A DNA stretch of 64,000 nucleotides, taken from positions 15,437,613-15,501,612 of the forward strand of contig NC_087071.1 of NCBI RefSeq assembly GCF_963678635.1, in the 5' to 3' direction. The notes beneath the pieces are model-generated. The model was not told the origin of the DNA. It saw only the letters and a program-made list of their open reading frames with translations, and did no database searches. Below are positions 24,388-36,264 of this stretch, piece by piece; within the stretch, counting starts at the first letter, position 1, and every line of letters begins with the position of its first letter. The DNA is from Symsagittifera roscoffensis (Eukaryota; Xenacoelomorpha; Acoela; Convolutidae). A program made the translations under genes and the position numbers.

Positions 24388-26153
24388 TTACAAGTTCAAA
24401 TGCTTGGTATGCATTCCATCATTAGGTACTTCCCTTTTCGGGTAAAAGTAACTGAGTCCTTTTTTAGTTTTTTCATATGTTTCGAATAAATAGTTAGGGG
24501 TTTTGAATCCGCGATTCGTCGACATCAAACTTACAGTTTCATCAGGAAGTTGTCTGTATCTTGACATTGGTTCATCCCCAGTATCTTCTAGCGTTCTTTT
24601 GTTGAGGCCTTTGCTAACAAAATCAAGTTTTTCGATCTTACTATCATAGCAGCAATACGTGTTGCATCACAGGCACAACAATTCAGCACATCGAAGTTCT
24701 TCTTTGAACAATCCAGGTTCTCGTTTGTCACGCTTTTTTTGAACGGCCCAGCATTTATATAGAAAAAAAATCATATTTGCATCAGCTATGAAATTGTCTC
24801 TACAAAGTTTTCGACAATTTAGTGTCCACTAAGCTTTCTTCTCAGGTATTTTAAAATCGTCCAGGTTAACATCTGCTAATGCTAGATACAAAGAGTCCCT
24901 ATCCATCTCCATTTCCTCAAGTTGATTCTCATCGCAAAACTTGTGGAAGAAATTTTTGAATAACTGAAGAGTTCTAATTTTTGTGTATTGAAGAAAGAAA
25001 AAGACTACAATCATTGGTTCTCTATGTTAAATTGTTGACTTCAATAGTCCTACTTCCTCTAAGTCTTTTTTCATTCTAATGTTCAATCGCTTCTCATTCG
25101 TCGCTTTGTGTGTTTTCTCATCGCCGAGATTTTTGGTTAATATGTGTCTGGATCTGCTCATAATTTGATAGCCGTACGAGGTGTTGCCGAGAAACTCCAT
25201 CGTCTCTGCAAAAACTCCAGATTGTGGACTCTCGTCTCCTTCTCGTCGACAATCAACAAATGATTGAACAAAGTTATACAAACATTTCCATGGTGTCAAC
25301 TCAACAAACTGATAAATTTTTTTACATTGAAGTCTTAAAGACTTAAATTGAAGTTAAGAAGGGGTGTGATATTTGTGCAATTTTCTAATTTAAAACTGGA
25401 AATCTACATTCGTTGTGGGTTTTTCAACAAATCTTTTTCTTCGGCATAGTTTTTCATATTCTCTCCCATGTCGTTACGGTAGATGTCAATTGAATATTAG
25501 AGTAAAGTTTGAAATTGTGGGCGTCAACTTTTTAGGAACTAATAAATCGTATTACACATAGTCAAAAACAGATCCGTTATTTATTTGGTTATGTAAAGAA
25601 TCAGAAGACAGAGGTCTTCTGAAGGGAAAATTTGCCTTGACATGATCCTTGACTGAAGAATCTCTTTTAAAATGCTTCCACTACTCTCACTTCCACATTT
25701 CCTGAATATTGTAACATCTTTCTCTTATGTACTATCGTCTCAACTCATCCATTTCTCGCTTCTTTTTTTCCCTTTCAATATCTTGTTCTGACATTGATGG
25801 ACGGTTTTCATGGCATGATAAGAAGTGATAGTAGCAACCCATAGCTTCAAATAATGTTTAACAGTGATCGCAGTTGTCATCAACATGGAAACAACCATTT
25901 CCTTGAATGTTTTCCGGTTGTGTGAAAACTCGCAATTTTACACCCTGTTCTCAATTTTTGATGAAGGACATAACCATGCTCTCGAAATTTCTCGTTCTGT
26001 TATTTTTAGCTTCAAACCGATCAGTTTCAGAGTCATACTCCCAATCTGTGTAAAGTCAGGTCGTCATCTCTTGGCACATTAAGATTGTATATAATTGGCT
26101 AGCGTCAATTCCAACTTGTTACGAATATAAGTTTGATCGACAACAGCTTTTCG
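24388..26153 (-). pseudogene. Protein-primed DNA polymerase B remnant, copy 2
   Basis: Same gene remnant as copy 1. Motif C here reads DRDS (one base different from DRNS in copy 1), so the copy-1 Asn is a change after duplication while the Arg is shared. Motif B GNTSYG is kept. Interrupted by the same stops, so the gene was already dead before the duplication. Confidence 0.75.
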
Positions 26154-27183
26154 TGTAACATTCGCTCGCCTACTCAATTCAAATATGAGTTTAAAGAAAA
26201 ATAGGCCCTTTAACTACTGGCTATCTCTTGTACTTTTTCTACCTCTAGCGGTCGGAGCCAGTTCGGTTCACTTGCGACATGAGACTATAAACCGCATTAC
26301 AATTAAAGGCCACTACTAAAAAACCCCCCCACTCTAGAAAAAAAGAACGCCCCCAAGCTCAGGTCGCAAAATACCTAAAACACGCGAACGCTGTTAATAA
26401 CAGGGTCAGAAGCTTAAGTATACCGTTAATTTTTATTAGACAGTGGAACTTCGATCCATTTCAGATAGATCAACCTAAAATTCTACCTAACTCAAAATTT
26501 TAATGAAAAACACTTTCAAGAAACTCAAATTGGGTACTTACATATAGACGCAACCTCTAGATTGACTAACTAAATCATAAAGTAACTCTAAAATTAATCC
26601 GGTAAAAAACTTTAACTCAAGAAGTTAGAAATAAACAAGTTTTAACTCAAGACAAAAGTTTTCTATTTGGACATTGGGCAAATTCAGCTGCCCACCTTCC
26701 CACTGAATGTTCACTCTGGTCCACTCAATCTCCTTCTCTATTTGTACTCGGTCACTCTCGATCCTTTGCCAAGAATAAGACAGCTCTACTCTCGTTCGAT
26801 TTATGTGGCAAAATTACGAGTAGCGTTTTCGCACTTCTGTTTTTTGAACTACTTTCCTGCGACTGTAATTCGGTTCTTCTGATCTTATTTTCTCGTACTT
26901 TCATTTGTCGCGAGAAACTGTGGCTTGACATGCTCAATTCGAATTTAAAGAAAAATAAATTTTACCCCTAAATCAGCTCGACGTCAAATTTCAGAATATG
27001 ACCGACTGCCACAGAAACCCCGGACTCAAGATCGATGTCCTCATCGCGTGTCGTCGTCTGACAGTGAGCACCAAGGATGATGAGTGCGTCTCAGGAAACA
27101 GTGCCAGTGCTCATTTAGAGAAGTTTGCAGCAGATATAACTTTATCTACACCCCAAAATTCACAGCCATGCAAAACTGTCACA
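26154..27183 (-). repeat. 3' LTR of outer Gypsy element, copy 2
   Basis: Copy of 19293-20322. This is the copy still joined to the long left half of the outer element, so it is the ancestral 3' end. TGTAACATTCG lies at 26154 and the tentative inner edge TGTCACA at 27177-27183. Confidence 0.55.
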
Positions 27184-30100
27184 TTATCGCCAAGCATCAA
27201 TCAAAATCTGCAATCACCTGCACCCTGAATTTTAGTTTTTATCAGCTACTCATTAAAATTTCTTCTGTCTTATCCAATCAGAAACTTGTCATGCAGCCTT
27301 TTGATTTATATAATTATTATGGTACACTAATAACAAAATTTCTTTTATTAAATTTTCCTTTCCGTGCCCTCAGACTTCATCTGAGTTCACACTCAAGCCC
27401 TTTTTTCTTTCCCCCGCTCACAACTCAGGAACCAACCCATCAACACCCTGCTCAGTTTGTGCCCTTCTTCTTCGAGGTACTGGGTCCTGATACACTCGAA
27501 ACTGTAATCTGCCTCGCCAGTTCTTCTTCATCATCGGAACTGGTCACGATATCTTCTCATGCCTTCAGCTGTTAATAGGCTTGCATCCATTCCTTCTGCT
27601 CTTGCAATCATTTGCCTGATTCGGTAGACCTTTCACTTTAGGTTCCCTATTCAAGCAAAGGGATTTGTTCAAGCTCAAGCTCACATTCTCCGCCAATTCC
27701 TCCTCCAATATCGACTCCCTCGCCTTGGGATTATCTCTAGACACTCTACCAACCCTTTTCCAACCCGTGGTTATCGCCTTGCGATGGGTTAGCAAGGGTC
27801 CCTTGAAGGCCTCCGGCCCGAGCTTGCCAGAAACCAACGACACTCTTTCTGATGCTTCTTCATGTGATTCTTCGTCACCGTGTACAGCCAAGACGTCAGG
27901 GTCGCCCAAAACCATGAAAATAATCTTATGCGACTCCACGCGTGCCTCACCTCCGTGGACACAGCGAACACTTTGCACGCAGTCTCGAACAACTCAAGCA
28001 TCCGGCTGTAGTCAATGACATGTTTTGACTCCACTGTTGGTGCCCTCGACTCTTGATATTTCGTCACGTTCTCCTCGATCCATCTCAACGCCAGCATTGA
28101 GCTCACCACAAAAAGAGTGACTTTCTGCTGATGATTGGGTAGCCCTACTGACCGAATTGCTTCCACATCTCATATCAAGCAGAAGTTCCAGCGCTCCGGC
28201 TAACCCACTGTCTGTGCCAGACAATGGCATGGGAATTCCCTGTGCGTTAGGTTGATGCTCCGGAATTGGAGCTCTCCCGACTTTTCCAACAGGGGTTCAA
28301 ACTCCATCATCTTCTCATGCATCACGTAATTTTCCCCCATGGCTGGGGCACTGTTCATCGCTTTCCCAACCCTATTTTGCCTCTCAAGTTCACTCGTATT
28401 CTCCTCTTCTAAACTCCAAAAGTTTCCCCCAGATCTCACCCAAGTCATCCCTTCAATCTCAAGCCACCGCTCCTAGCATCTTCCGCAACAATTGATGCGA
28501 ATGATGCGACATTCGTGCCAATCGCATACACTTGGGCACCGAAAAAGCCTGGTCGATTAACACCCTCTGACTAGATGCTTCCACCATCGCCATGTATAAT
28601 GGAAAATGGCTTCCACATAGGTTGGCGATGACTGACCCCACCAGAGACTTCGCAATCATTGGTAAACTGTAGGCCTCGCTCACGGAAAACCCCATCTCCG
28701 CCTCAAGACCGATCGTTCATCCCCTGATGTGCTTCTGGATCATTTGTAACACTCCTGGCGAAGACTCCACGCTTAACGCCGTCACCAAATGGTGCTCGGA
28801 CTCTAGCATCTCTAGAGATTGTAAACTGCACATACTCGAAAAGAATCCCAATGACGCGCTATATTTACAGTGAAGCTCGCGTAACATTCAGCCACTATCT
28901 GCACCTGGCTTTTCTCTTTTTCCGTGATGTCACAGAACCAAGTGGCTAATTCCTCCCTTCGAAAGCATTATATTTTGACACAGGACCGCCCGTCACAAGA
29001 ATGCTCTCCACCTCCACACGCTAGGTCCAGACAACGGACCGGCTCCATCTTCTTACTGGCTTATCCCGCTTGCTCGTTGCTTCCTCCGATTCCCCTTGAT
29101 GAGGTAGTATCAGTTTATGCACTACATTCAAATTCTCCAAAATTTCATGCGTCGCTGGCGACAGTCTCACCCGCCCTCCGTGACCTCTTCGATCGGGCTC
29201 GCATGGGGATGCGGGCAACAAAATGGTCTCAGCAATTTCCAAACAGTCCCCAGGTTTATAGACAACACGTCGTCTCCGCTTCCCTGTCTTCATTCGACCT
29301 TTTTATCCGAACGCGGCACATTGATAACTTCTGGCATCTTCTCAAGTAACAGACTTAAGCTCGGTCTTTCACTTTCCGTCGGCTCAACCTCAACTATCTT
29401 CTCCGTCCTGACTTTTAATAATTACGCCAATTCAAAATTCATGCAACCGTTTCCGGCCTCCTCGCCGAATACGTTTCCGGCCTCCTACGTCGTGACCCTC
29501 GCCGAATTTCTTGTTGGAGAACCTTCGTATTTCATCAAGCTTTCCATGGTTCTCTAGAGACTGCCTTGAGCCATCCCTCTGGCCATCCCAGTACTCTGGT
29601 GCACATTCAGGGTGACGGTGGAGACTCTCCTTTTTGTCTTGCTTCCTATCGCTCTCTGATGGCACGTCTGGACGGTGGTTTAATATATCACTGACATGAT
29701 CCATCTCAAGGAACAGTTGGCATCTTTCCTCCTCGCTGGACTTAATCCTGAGTTATCTCGAGCAAGATGCTGCACCAACATTTGGTACACACGCAAACTC
29801 TTGTCGCCCAGTTTGAGTTTGTCCAATAAAGTCAACGCCTCTAACGCCACTCCTGCCAACTTCCACGAAAACAACAACTGTCCTGCTGTGCTGACAAAAG
29901 GAATCTCCATCAATGGTGGTGCTGACGAGGGTGCTCTCATCGCATCTTCGAAATATTCCAGCAGTAAATTCTCCCACGTTCGGCCCAGCTGGTTCTCCAA
30001 CTCCAGCTTTTCAACTTCGGTCCTCTGTTAGGTAGCCGAAATCAGACACTTCCTGGATGCCCCGCGATCAAGTTCTTTCAGGCAATTCTCCAGTTCTTTC

Positions 30101-31985
30101 GTGGTTTCAAGGGCAATCCACCAAGGGCGATCGCTGTTTCTTGTCGCACCTCTCTCAAGAGGGTCCATTGTCACTTGTATTCCAACTTCCCACATTTTTC
30201 TTCTGGTTGAACCCCACTTCGCATTTGCCTTGTGTGGTTTGAAGTCTTCTTCTGGCCCTGGAGTCGTTGAGGCCTCAATTTTGACCAACACTTCAACCAA
30301 CCTCCTGGTTGCCGAGCTGCCCTTGCAGATCGCTGTCTTCCATCGCGCTAGAACCATGGGAGCCATCTCCTTTAAAATCTTCTCTGAAACCGCATCCGCC
30401 GAAGGAATTGCCTCTTCTATCTCCCGTTTCCTCTTCCATGACCTTACTCCTCTACTCGGGGGCGTCGTCACTACCATCACCGACTCGACTTCTTTGTCCA
30501 GGTGTCCTTTCTCCGACTCTTTCCTCTCCTCTTCTCTAGCCTTAAGAATATTAGTATTAGTAATTATATTACTAGTTTTGTTTTTACATCCATTTCGATC
30601 CTAACTTTTTTATAATCAGTTTTGTTTATTCGGAGTAGAGCTATCTGTACGTGTAATGGCCCCGGTATTCTGCTTCTGCTCCCTCAGGCTAGCCATCTTC
30701 TCAAGCAGCTCTTTTCTCACTTTCTCTTGCAGTGCAGTGCATATCAAGACTTGTTCTCCAAATTTCACCACTGTGTCCTACAGCTCTTTCTTGATTTCGT
30801 CAAGCTTGGCCTTGTTCTCCGCTCTCTGGTTGAACTCGCTCAGGAAACCTTGCCACGCCTTCTCGTCTAGCGTGTTCAGGAACATCCCCGTGTTGCCTTC
30901 AAAGGAGTTCTTCTCCCTTACTTCATTGGTCAAGAGCACCATTCGCATGTTGGGGGGTTCACTCGCTAGAGGCAGCTCACGGTTCTTGCGGGAGACCCCA
31001 AAGGTGGAGTGGCCGTGTTTGCCCAGTCATCCCCACTCAAATCTTGCAGAAACTCACGTGTGTTGCCGGGACTTCGGGCGTCGTCCCCACTTCAGTTTCT
31101 TCTCCAGCCTCACTGAGGGTTTTTTCCAAGCTTTCTCTCTCTCTCCTGACTCAGCTTGATCCCTCTCCAGTGCGTCTATGAACCTATTTTCCACGGGAAG
31201 GTTTCTCTTGTCTCCTGGAATGCCTATTGACAGGGGTGAGGGTGTAGCTGGAACCAATACCGGTGAGGGCTACATACAAAAATCCTGCTGCCACCAATTT
31301 TCGTACCTGCTGTTGCAACTCTACCTCTTGCAATCCATAAGGTGCTACATGTTTTCTTGTGCTGAACTCCATAACACCCTTCAGGGCTAAGTGACAATCC
31401 TCCACGATCATCCTTCCGTCGTCATAGATGGGCAAAATACTCTCGAACCCAGCCTTCTCAAGCGTCTTCAGAACTTCTCGAACCTCGTACTTCGGAGGAA
31501 TCGAACCCAACAACTTCTTTGCTTGCGTAGTCCACGAATTTATTTTGATTTCACATGTGTGGAAAAATACTAATGCCGAATACCCAATGAAATGGCGATC
31601 CCAGCTATCCGTGACCACCCTTTGCTGCTGCACCACCGCTGCTCTCGCATGTAAGGGAGGAACTACCCTAGGACTATTCATTTCCAACGTCATGCGCCTC
31701 ACCATCGGGAACTGGGAATCGCAGCAGGTAACACGTCCCGCTCGAGTATTGTTTCTAATTCTTTCTTTGCGAACTCAAAATTATTTGTCCACGCCGGCAT
31801 CCTCGAGACTTCCCTCGTGTCTGTCGCTACTATATTCAAGTTCCAGAACAGCGGATGAGCATCGATGGGACCCTCTCGTTTCCCCCATCCTGCATTGCAG
31901 CTGGCCCCGGAAGATGAGCACTATTAACTCTGGGTCCTTTACTTTCCCGAAAAGCACTGTTTTACTCATCCGAGCTCTCAAGTCC
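27184..31985 (-). pseudogene. Outer Gypsy ORF3, C-terminal three quarters, plus 3' UTR
   Basis: Minus-strand pieces in shifting frames align in order with inner ORF3 from about residue 533 to the end. Examples: MSKTVLFGKVKDPELI against MSEDLLFAKISEPEMT (near 31960); EYFEDAMRAPSSAP against RYFEEEMRTTPRIH (near 29960); VLIDQAFSVPKCMRLARMS against TIVDQAFSVPKCVRLARMS (28540); and the C-terminal LEEELAENVSLSL block (27640). The length from 27565 to 31985 (about 4.4 kb) matches the roughly 1560 codons expected. The copy has many frameshifts and stops, yet this protein similarity persists, so the ORF was probably constrained before the copy died. At 31985 it is cut by the inner element and resumes at 56415. 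Long plus-strand open frames here are antisense shadows. Confidence 0.85.
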
Positions 31986-32916
31986 TGTGACATTCGACCA
32001 GAATGGCCAAAATGCAATCTCTGCAGACTTTGAAATTTTAGCAGTGAACCTTCCGAGTTAATGATTTTGAAGGATTAACGACGTTATTCGGATGATTGGC
32101 AGAACGGTGAAGGTCAAGATATTCCCGTATTTTAAAATTTTAAATTTTCGAAGTGATGACGTAACATTTCTGAGAAATGCTGAAACGGCCATTTTAACAA
32201 GAAACGAGAGAAAAAACACAACAACATTAGTTGCGCTGACGAGAACAACTTTATCGAAATTGATCAAATTGAAATTGAAGAAGACGACAACGAATTACAG
32301 AGAACGTTCCGAGTTGCAACTATTGTGCTGCTACAATAGTTGCAAGGCCGTTGCGAGCAACGGTGAAGGGTGGAAACCAGCCTTCCGTGTTATCGTGAAA
32401 TTGAACTTAAGGAGCTTGTTTCACCGGATTCAAGAATTCGGAAGGGTCTCGGGACGGAAAACTTTTATTGACTCGTGTGAACTTTTAGCATCCTGTCATG
32501 TCCTGACTTGAATTTAATTGATATTTGGATTAGTTTTGACAAGGATGAGGTGCTAAGAGTTGGGGGAGAGGGTTGATCCGTCTTCGATGGAGATGATGAT
32601 TTTTATCTACTGAACAAAAACAATAGTAATATAATAAGCAGTAGCCCTGTTTTTAGGAGTGACCTCGTGGTCTGGGGATACTGAGACCCAGCCATGAGCT
32701 CACTATTTTTGCATGTAATTCAGTTAATTTGAGCGTTCTGGTCGAAGCCTGAGAACAGTAACGTTTTTGTCGACCCGATGTTAGAGAAGACCACCGAAAA
32801 GTACTGGCTTGGTAGAGACGGTGAAAAACATGCAAAGCTCTGTTTAAACGCTAGCCAGTCGTCTTACGACTTAGTTTTGTTATCCGTCGATATGTATCTT
32901 CCGGGCGAATGTTACA
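31986..32916 (+). repeat. 5' LTR of inner element (931 bp)
   Basis: Same length as the 3' LTR, with about 12 substitutions by eye, for example GATCAAATTG against GAGGAAATCG. It holds two back-to-back hairpins (32314-32345 and 32348-32363) and a 139-codon ATG-started frame (32092-32511) open in both LTRs. I found no AATAAA in it. Confidence 0.95.
32314..32363. other. Paired hairpins in 5' LTR
   Basis: TTGCAACTATTGT (32314-32326) and its exact reverse complement (32333-32345) leave a 6-base loop. They are followed at once by CCGTTGC-GA-GCAACGG. Both are conserved in the 3' LTR at +23498. In a transcript these would fold as two stems; role unknown. Confidence 0.75.
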
Positions 32917-33475
32917 TGTATGTTTTTATGGCGCTCCTGGGTGTTATTCTTTTAACATCATGACCGGCGGAACCGTTAACGAGCACTCCGCGCCGAGCGG
33001 ATGCTCACATTAACGCCCTTAATAGGCCTAAACTGCCGGGGCGGAAGGGTAGTTCGGAACGCGGAAGCCTTCCGGATTACCGTGAATAGTTTTTTAACCT
33101 AGTTAAGACCGAAAATTCACGAACCAGGAAGGGTGGGGGGAATCATGAACCCCTCATCCCCTGAGTGGTTTGTGACCAAAAACACTTAAAGATATAAGTA
33201 AAACCAAACAAAAAGTAGTATAGTACTCAAGAAAAACAAAAAACATAAAAAATAACCGAAAAAACCAAAAATAGTAAAAAAGTAAAAAATCAGTAGAAAT
33301 CATCCCCCCAGACAAGATGTGATTCAACCCCCCCGTTTGTTGTTGATAGATATATTGTTGTTACAGGCATTTATATCAGTCAGGATCGTTACGATCAATT
33401 TTGAGGCCCGTTTGTGAGGCTTGTACTGTAGGGTTATTTGAGCATTTAAGCACGTTAATGATAAATTGCGCTCAA
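32917..33475. other. Start of inner leader; possible primer-binding site
   Basis: Directly after the LTR comes TGTATGTTTTTA and then TGGCGCTCCTGGG at 32929-32941, which starts with the TGG expected of a tRNA primer site. I cannot match it to a given tRNA. The rest holds no gene. A short palindrome CGGAAGCCTTCCG lies near 33062. Confidence 0.35.
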
Positions 33476-35106
33476 TCCGGAGGGGTCAGCTGATTTGATC
33501 TCAATTCGGAGGGGTCTTGGGTGAAGACTGATCCGGCGAGCAGTACAAGGAGCAACAAGAAGAGGCTCAACGACGACAACAATCGACTGTTGGGTATCGT
33601 TAACAAGTTTTGTATCCCTTTTGGTACAAAAATTAAGATAGTAATCTGTGGGGGGCTCGACAGTGCTGCACTGTAGTGACCCTTCACCGAACTGCGAATA
33701 TCCGAGTTAAGCACCTTAATTCGGATAATAAACAAACCCGGAGGGGTATAGTATTACTAATATTATTACTTATATAGCCTATATTATTAGTCTAATATCG
33801 TTTTTCAGTGAAAAACAACGAAAACAGACCGGTTTTTAGGGTCAAAATAGCGATATTTTGATCCCCCCACAAGTCGCGATTTTTGAGATATCGATATTTT
33901 TTGAAACGTAAAAAAGCGCTAAGTTAGTGTGTTACATCGTAACTGCACTACTGTAATAAGTAGAACCGGTTAACTTTAGTTCGGAAGTGGTTGGAACTAG
34001 TTTGGTACCAAAAACCAAATTTTCCCATTTTTTGATAGTAAGAAACACTATAAAATCAGAAAATTTTTTGAAATCTTTGAGTTAGGACAGTAAAAATAGT
34101 TGTTCGGACAACGTCCACTAGTGAATCTACGAGTTTTAATACCCGCTACCCGAAAGCCTTCCGGGTTGCAGAGAAATCGAACATAACGTGTTTGATTTGG
34201 TGGATTCATCAATCCGGAGGGGTCCAGGTAGCATAGTTTTTCGAAAATTTTTTCTACAAAAGCGTTTTAGATCGGGTCTTTTGCATTGAACTAGAAGAGT
34301 ATAGGACTTCTGAGCTCAGATCAATAATTTTTAGGTCGAAAGGACCAGATTTGCGGAAAAAGTTAGGCGGAACCTATAAGAGAGAAAATTTTTGAGTTTG
34401 GAAAAAAGACGTTTTGGTTAATAACTTTGGAACTACAGAGCATATCGAGTCAATCTTGGTACCATTAGATCAGAAATTAGCTGAAATTACTAGTAGGAAA
34501 GAGAATTACTCGAAAAAGCGAGCGAGAAAATTTTTTGAGATTGTTTTTAGCAAATTACACAAATCCGGAGGGGTACACCCTTCACGTTTTATAAATTTTT
34601 TTGAAAAACCTTTATACCCCTACCAAAAATTGATAGCGATTGAACTAAGTAACTTAGGACAGTTCTAGACAAGAAGGGAGGGCTGAAGGCACAAGACAAC
34701 CATAATAGAGTCGAAATTAGGCAAGTGATAAGACCCTTCACCGTTAGTGTGAATTGTCAAATAAGTGCCTTAACTTCAATCCGGAGGGGTCTAGGAAAGG
34801 ATCCTATACCCTTCCCAGTTAATTCAAACAGCATAAGAGCAACGCAGAACGTATCCGGAGGGGTATAAGCTGAAATTAAGAAAACTACGAAAAGCTACTT
34901 TGACAGAGCTAAGGGCTCCGAATCCGGAGGGGTCTACTTTCCACAAAACCGGAGGGGTCCGAATCCGGAGGGGTCTTATAGTTGATAATTCGGAGGGGTC
35001 CAAATCCGGAGGGGTCTACTATTAACTAACTCGGAGGGGTCCCAATCCGGAGGGGTCTATATTCTGACAGTCCGGAAGGGTCCTATTTGTGCCAATCCGG
35101 AGGGGT
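33476..35106. promoter_or_regulatory. Array of 16 CGGAGGGGT-core motifs in the inner leader
   Basis: An 11-base motif (consensus TCCGGAGGGGT, usually followed by C or A) starts at 33476, 33505, 33737, 34213, 34564, 34780, 34854, 34923, 34948, 34964, 34989, 35005, 35030, 35046, 35071 and 35096. Fifteen copies have the exact core CGGAGGGGT; the copy at 35071 has CGGAAGGGT. All lie on the same strand. Spacing is irregular, and ten are packed into 253 bp at the right end, where some spacings are 16 or 25 bp. The sequence between copies differs, so this is not a simple tandem repeat. Dense same-strand binding sites in a retroelement leader suggest a protein-binding array (insulator, enhancer or RNA packaging signal), in the way gypsy of Drosophila carries clustered Su(Hw) sites; the function here is inferred. 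Confidence 0.85.
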
Positions 35107-35961
35107 ATTATTTTATTAAGGGCTTAGGTAAACGAAAGAAAGAATAAAAAGCGAGAGGTATTAGGTTATTAATACACAGGCTAGGTATCAGTGACTGCAC
35201 TGGTAACTTGCCTTTCAAAAAGAACCAGACTAATACAAAACAGGTCCGAACTCGGATATTCGCGACACTAAGTCTAAATTAAAAAGAGCGTGACTCATTG
35301 GTGTGGATTGAAACATAATACGTTTTTGGGAAAAGTGACTGCCCTGAGGATTTTAGTAGGTCTAGCTCGGGCAGTCCGAAGGCAGATAGGTAACACAGTA
35401 CTCGGTGGGTGCAATAGACGCCCACTTGAGAAAATTACTGCCTTCAAAGTTTTGTCTGTTTGGTGCAGCACCAAGCAGGGAAAGCTTTTTCTTTAAAAGA
35501 CAGGTTCGACTATTGTACTGCGACCGACTAAGAGTACAAGACACATACGTTTTTTTTATATCTACATTCATATTGTGTCAATATATATTTTTGTTTTTGA
35601 TTTTAAATCAACGTAAACTGTGCTTGATTGGGTAGTGAATACACTATCTTTTAAATTGACTGATAACATCATATTGTGCTAGTTTCCAAATCTTTGGACC
35701 GATAATCGGTTAGGGTGAATAAATTTTATACAAACTGTACTCTGACAACATACAGGGATTCGTGGTCACTATTTAATAAAATCTGGTGAAATTTATTGTG
35801 TTGTGTCATTATTATTGTTAATAAAACTATAAGGTCTCTAGCAATTGAGTCAAGAGTAGGCATTGGAAAGTGACAAATAGAGAATAAGTCTAGACAAGTC
35901 AAGGATACCAAAACGAGGTAATAGCTCTAGGAAATTCATACCTGAAAAGCAAAGAAAAACG
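35107..35961. other. Inner leader, 3' part
   Basis: No gene seen. It holds the words GGGCAGTCCGAAGGCAG and ACTGCCTTC, which could pair locally, and AT-rich stretches up to the first ATG of the small ORF at 35962. No clear intron or splice signal can be claimed by eye. Confidence 0.5.
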
Positions 35962-36264
35962 ATGACCGATCCTTTTGTGGATTGGATCAAGCGATCCCGG
36001 TCTGACAAAAGGGGGACGGTTTCAGGCAGAATGGTTGAAACGAGAAGTCAGAAGACCTCAGAAGAGCAAAGAGAACTGTTAGAAGTGGAGGTCAATACGG
36101 ACCAGACCATGAATGACAACCAGGAAGTAAATGGACTGGAAGGAAGAGGCAGAAGGCTGGCGAGTGAATCTACCCCGGTAGAACAAGGCCATGATTTTGC
36201 ACTTCCACCGGGACATTGGATCGAGAAGAGATGTCGGAACTGTCCGACATCTCAACTGAGGTAG
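35962..36264 (+). CDS. Small charged ORF upstream of gag (possible gag N-terminus)
   Basis: Starts at ATG 35962 (after AAACG) and ends at TAG 36262-36264; 100 aa. It is rich in E, R, S and T, with a second Met followed by VETRSQKTSEEQRELLE, a basic/acidic opening often seen at Gypsy gag N-termini. It overlaps the start of the gag-pol frame (open from 36195, first ATG 36231). The frames differ by -1. Either this is the true gag N-terminus joined to gag by a -1 shift or an indel, or it is a separate leader peptide. I see no classic slippery heptamer in the 36195-36264 overlap. Confidence 0.45.
   Translation: MTDPFVDWIKRSRSDKRGTVSGRMVETRSQKTSEEQRELLEVEVNTDQTMNDNQEVNGLEGRGRRLASESTPVEQGHDFALPPGHWIEKRCRNCPTSQLR

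Larger units (their letters stand above)
21092..27944 (+). repeat. 6.85-kb direct duplication, copy 2
   Basis: Second copy of 14230-21083, with only scattered single-base differences seen. It runs on without a break into the rest of outer ORF3 at 27945, so copy 2 holds the ancestral right junction and copy 1 the ancestral left junction (Pao pol continues from 14229 into 14230). Confidence 0.95.

Noticed and set aside
28459-32033. Long plus-strand open frames (for example 30101-30604, 31428-32033)
   Set aside because: They are antisense to outer ORF3, whose minus-strand translation matches inner ORF3.
33476-35106. CRISPR-like array of short repeats
   Set aside because: The repeat is only 11 bp, spacing is irregular (16 to 350 bp), and the setting is a eukaryotic retroelement leader.
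36216-36230. TTG at 36216 as the gag start
   Set aside because: Eukaryotic initiation at TTG is unlikely; ATG at 36231 is in frame five codons on.
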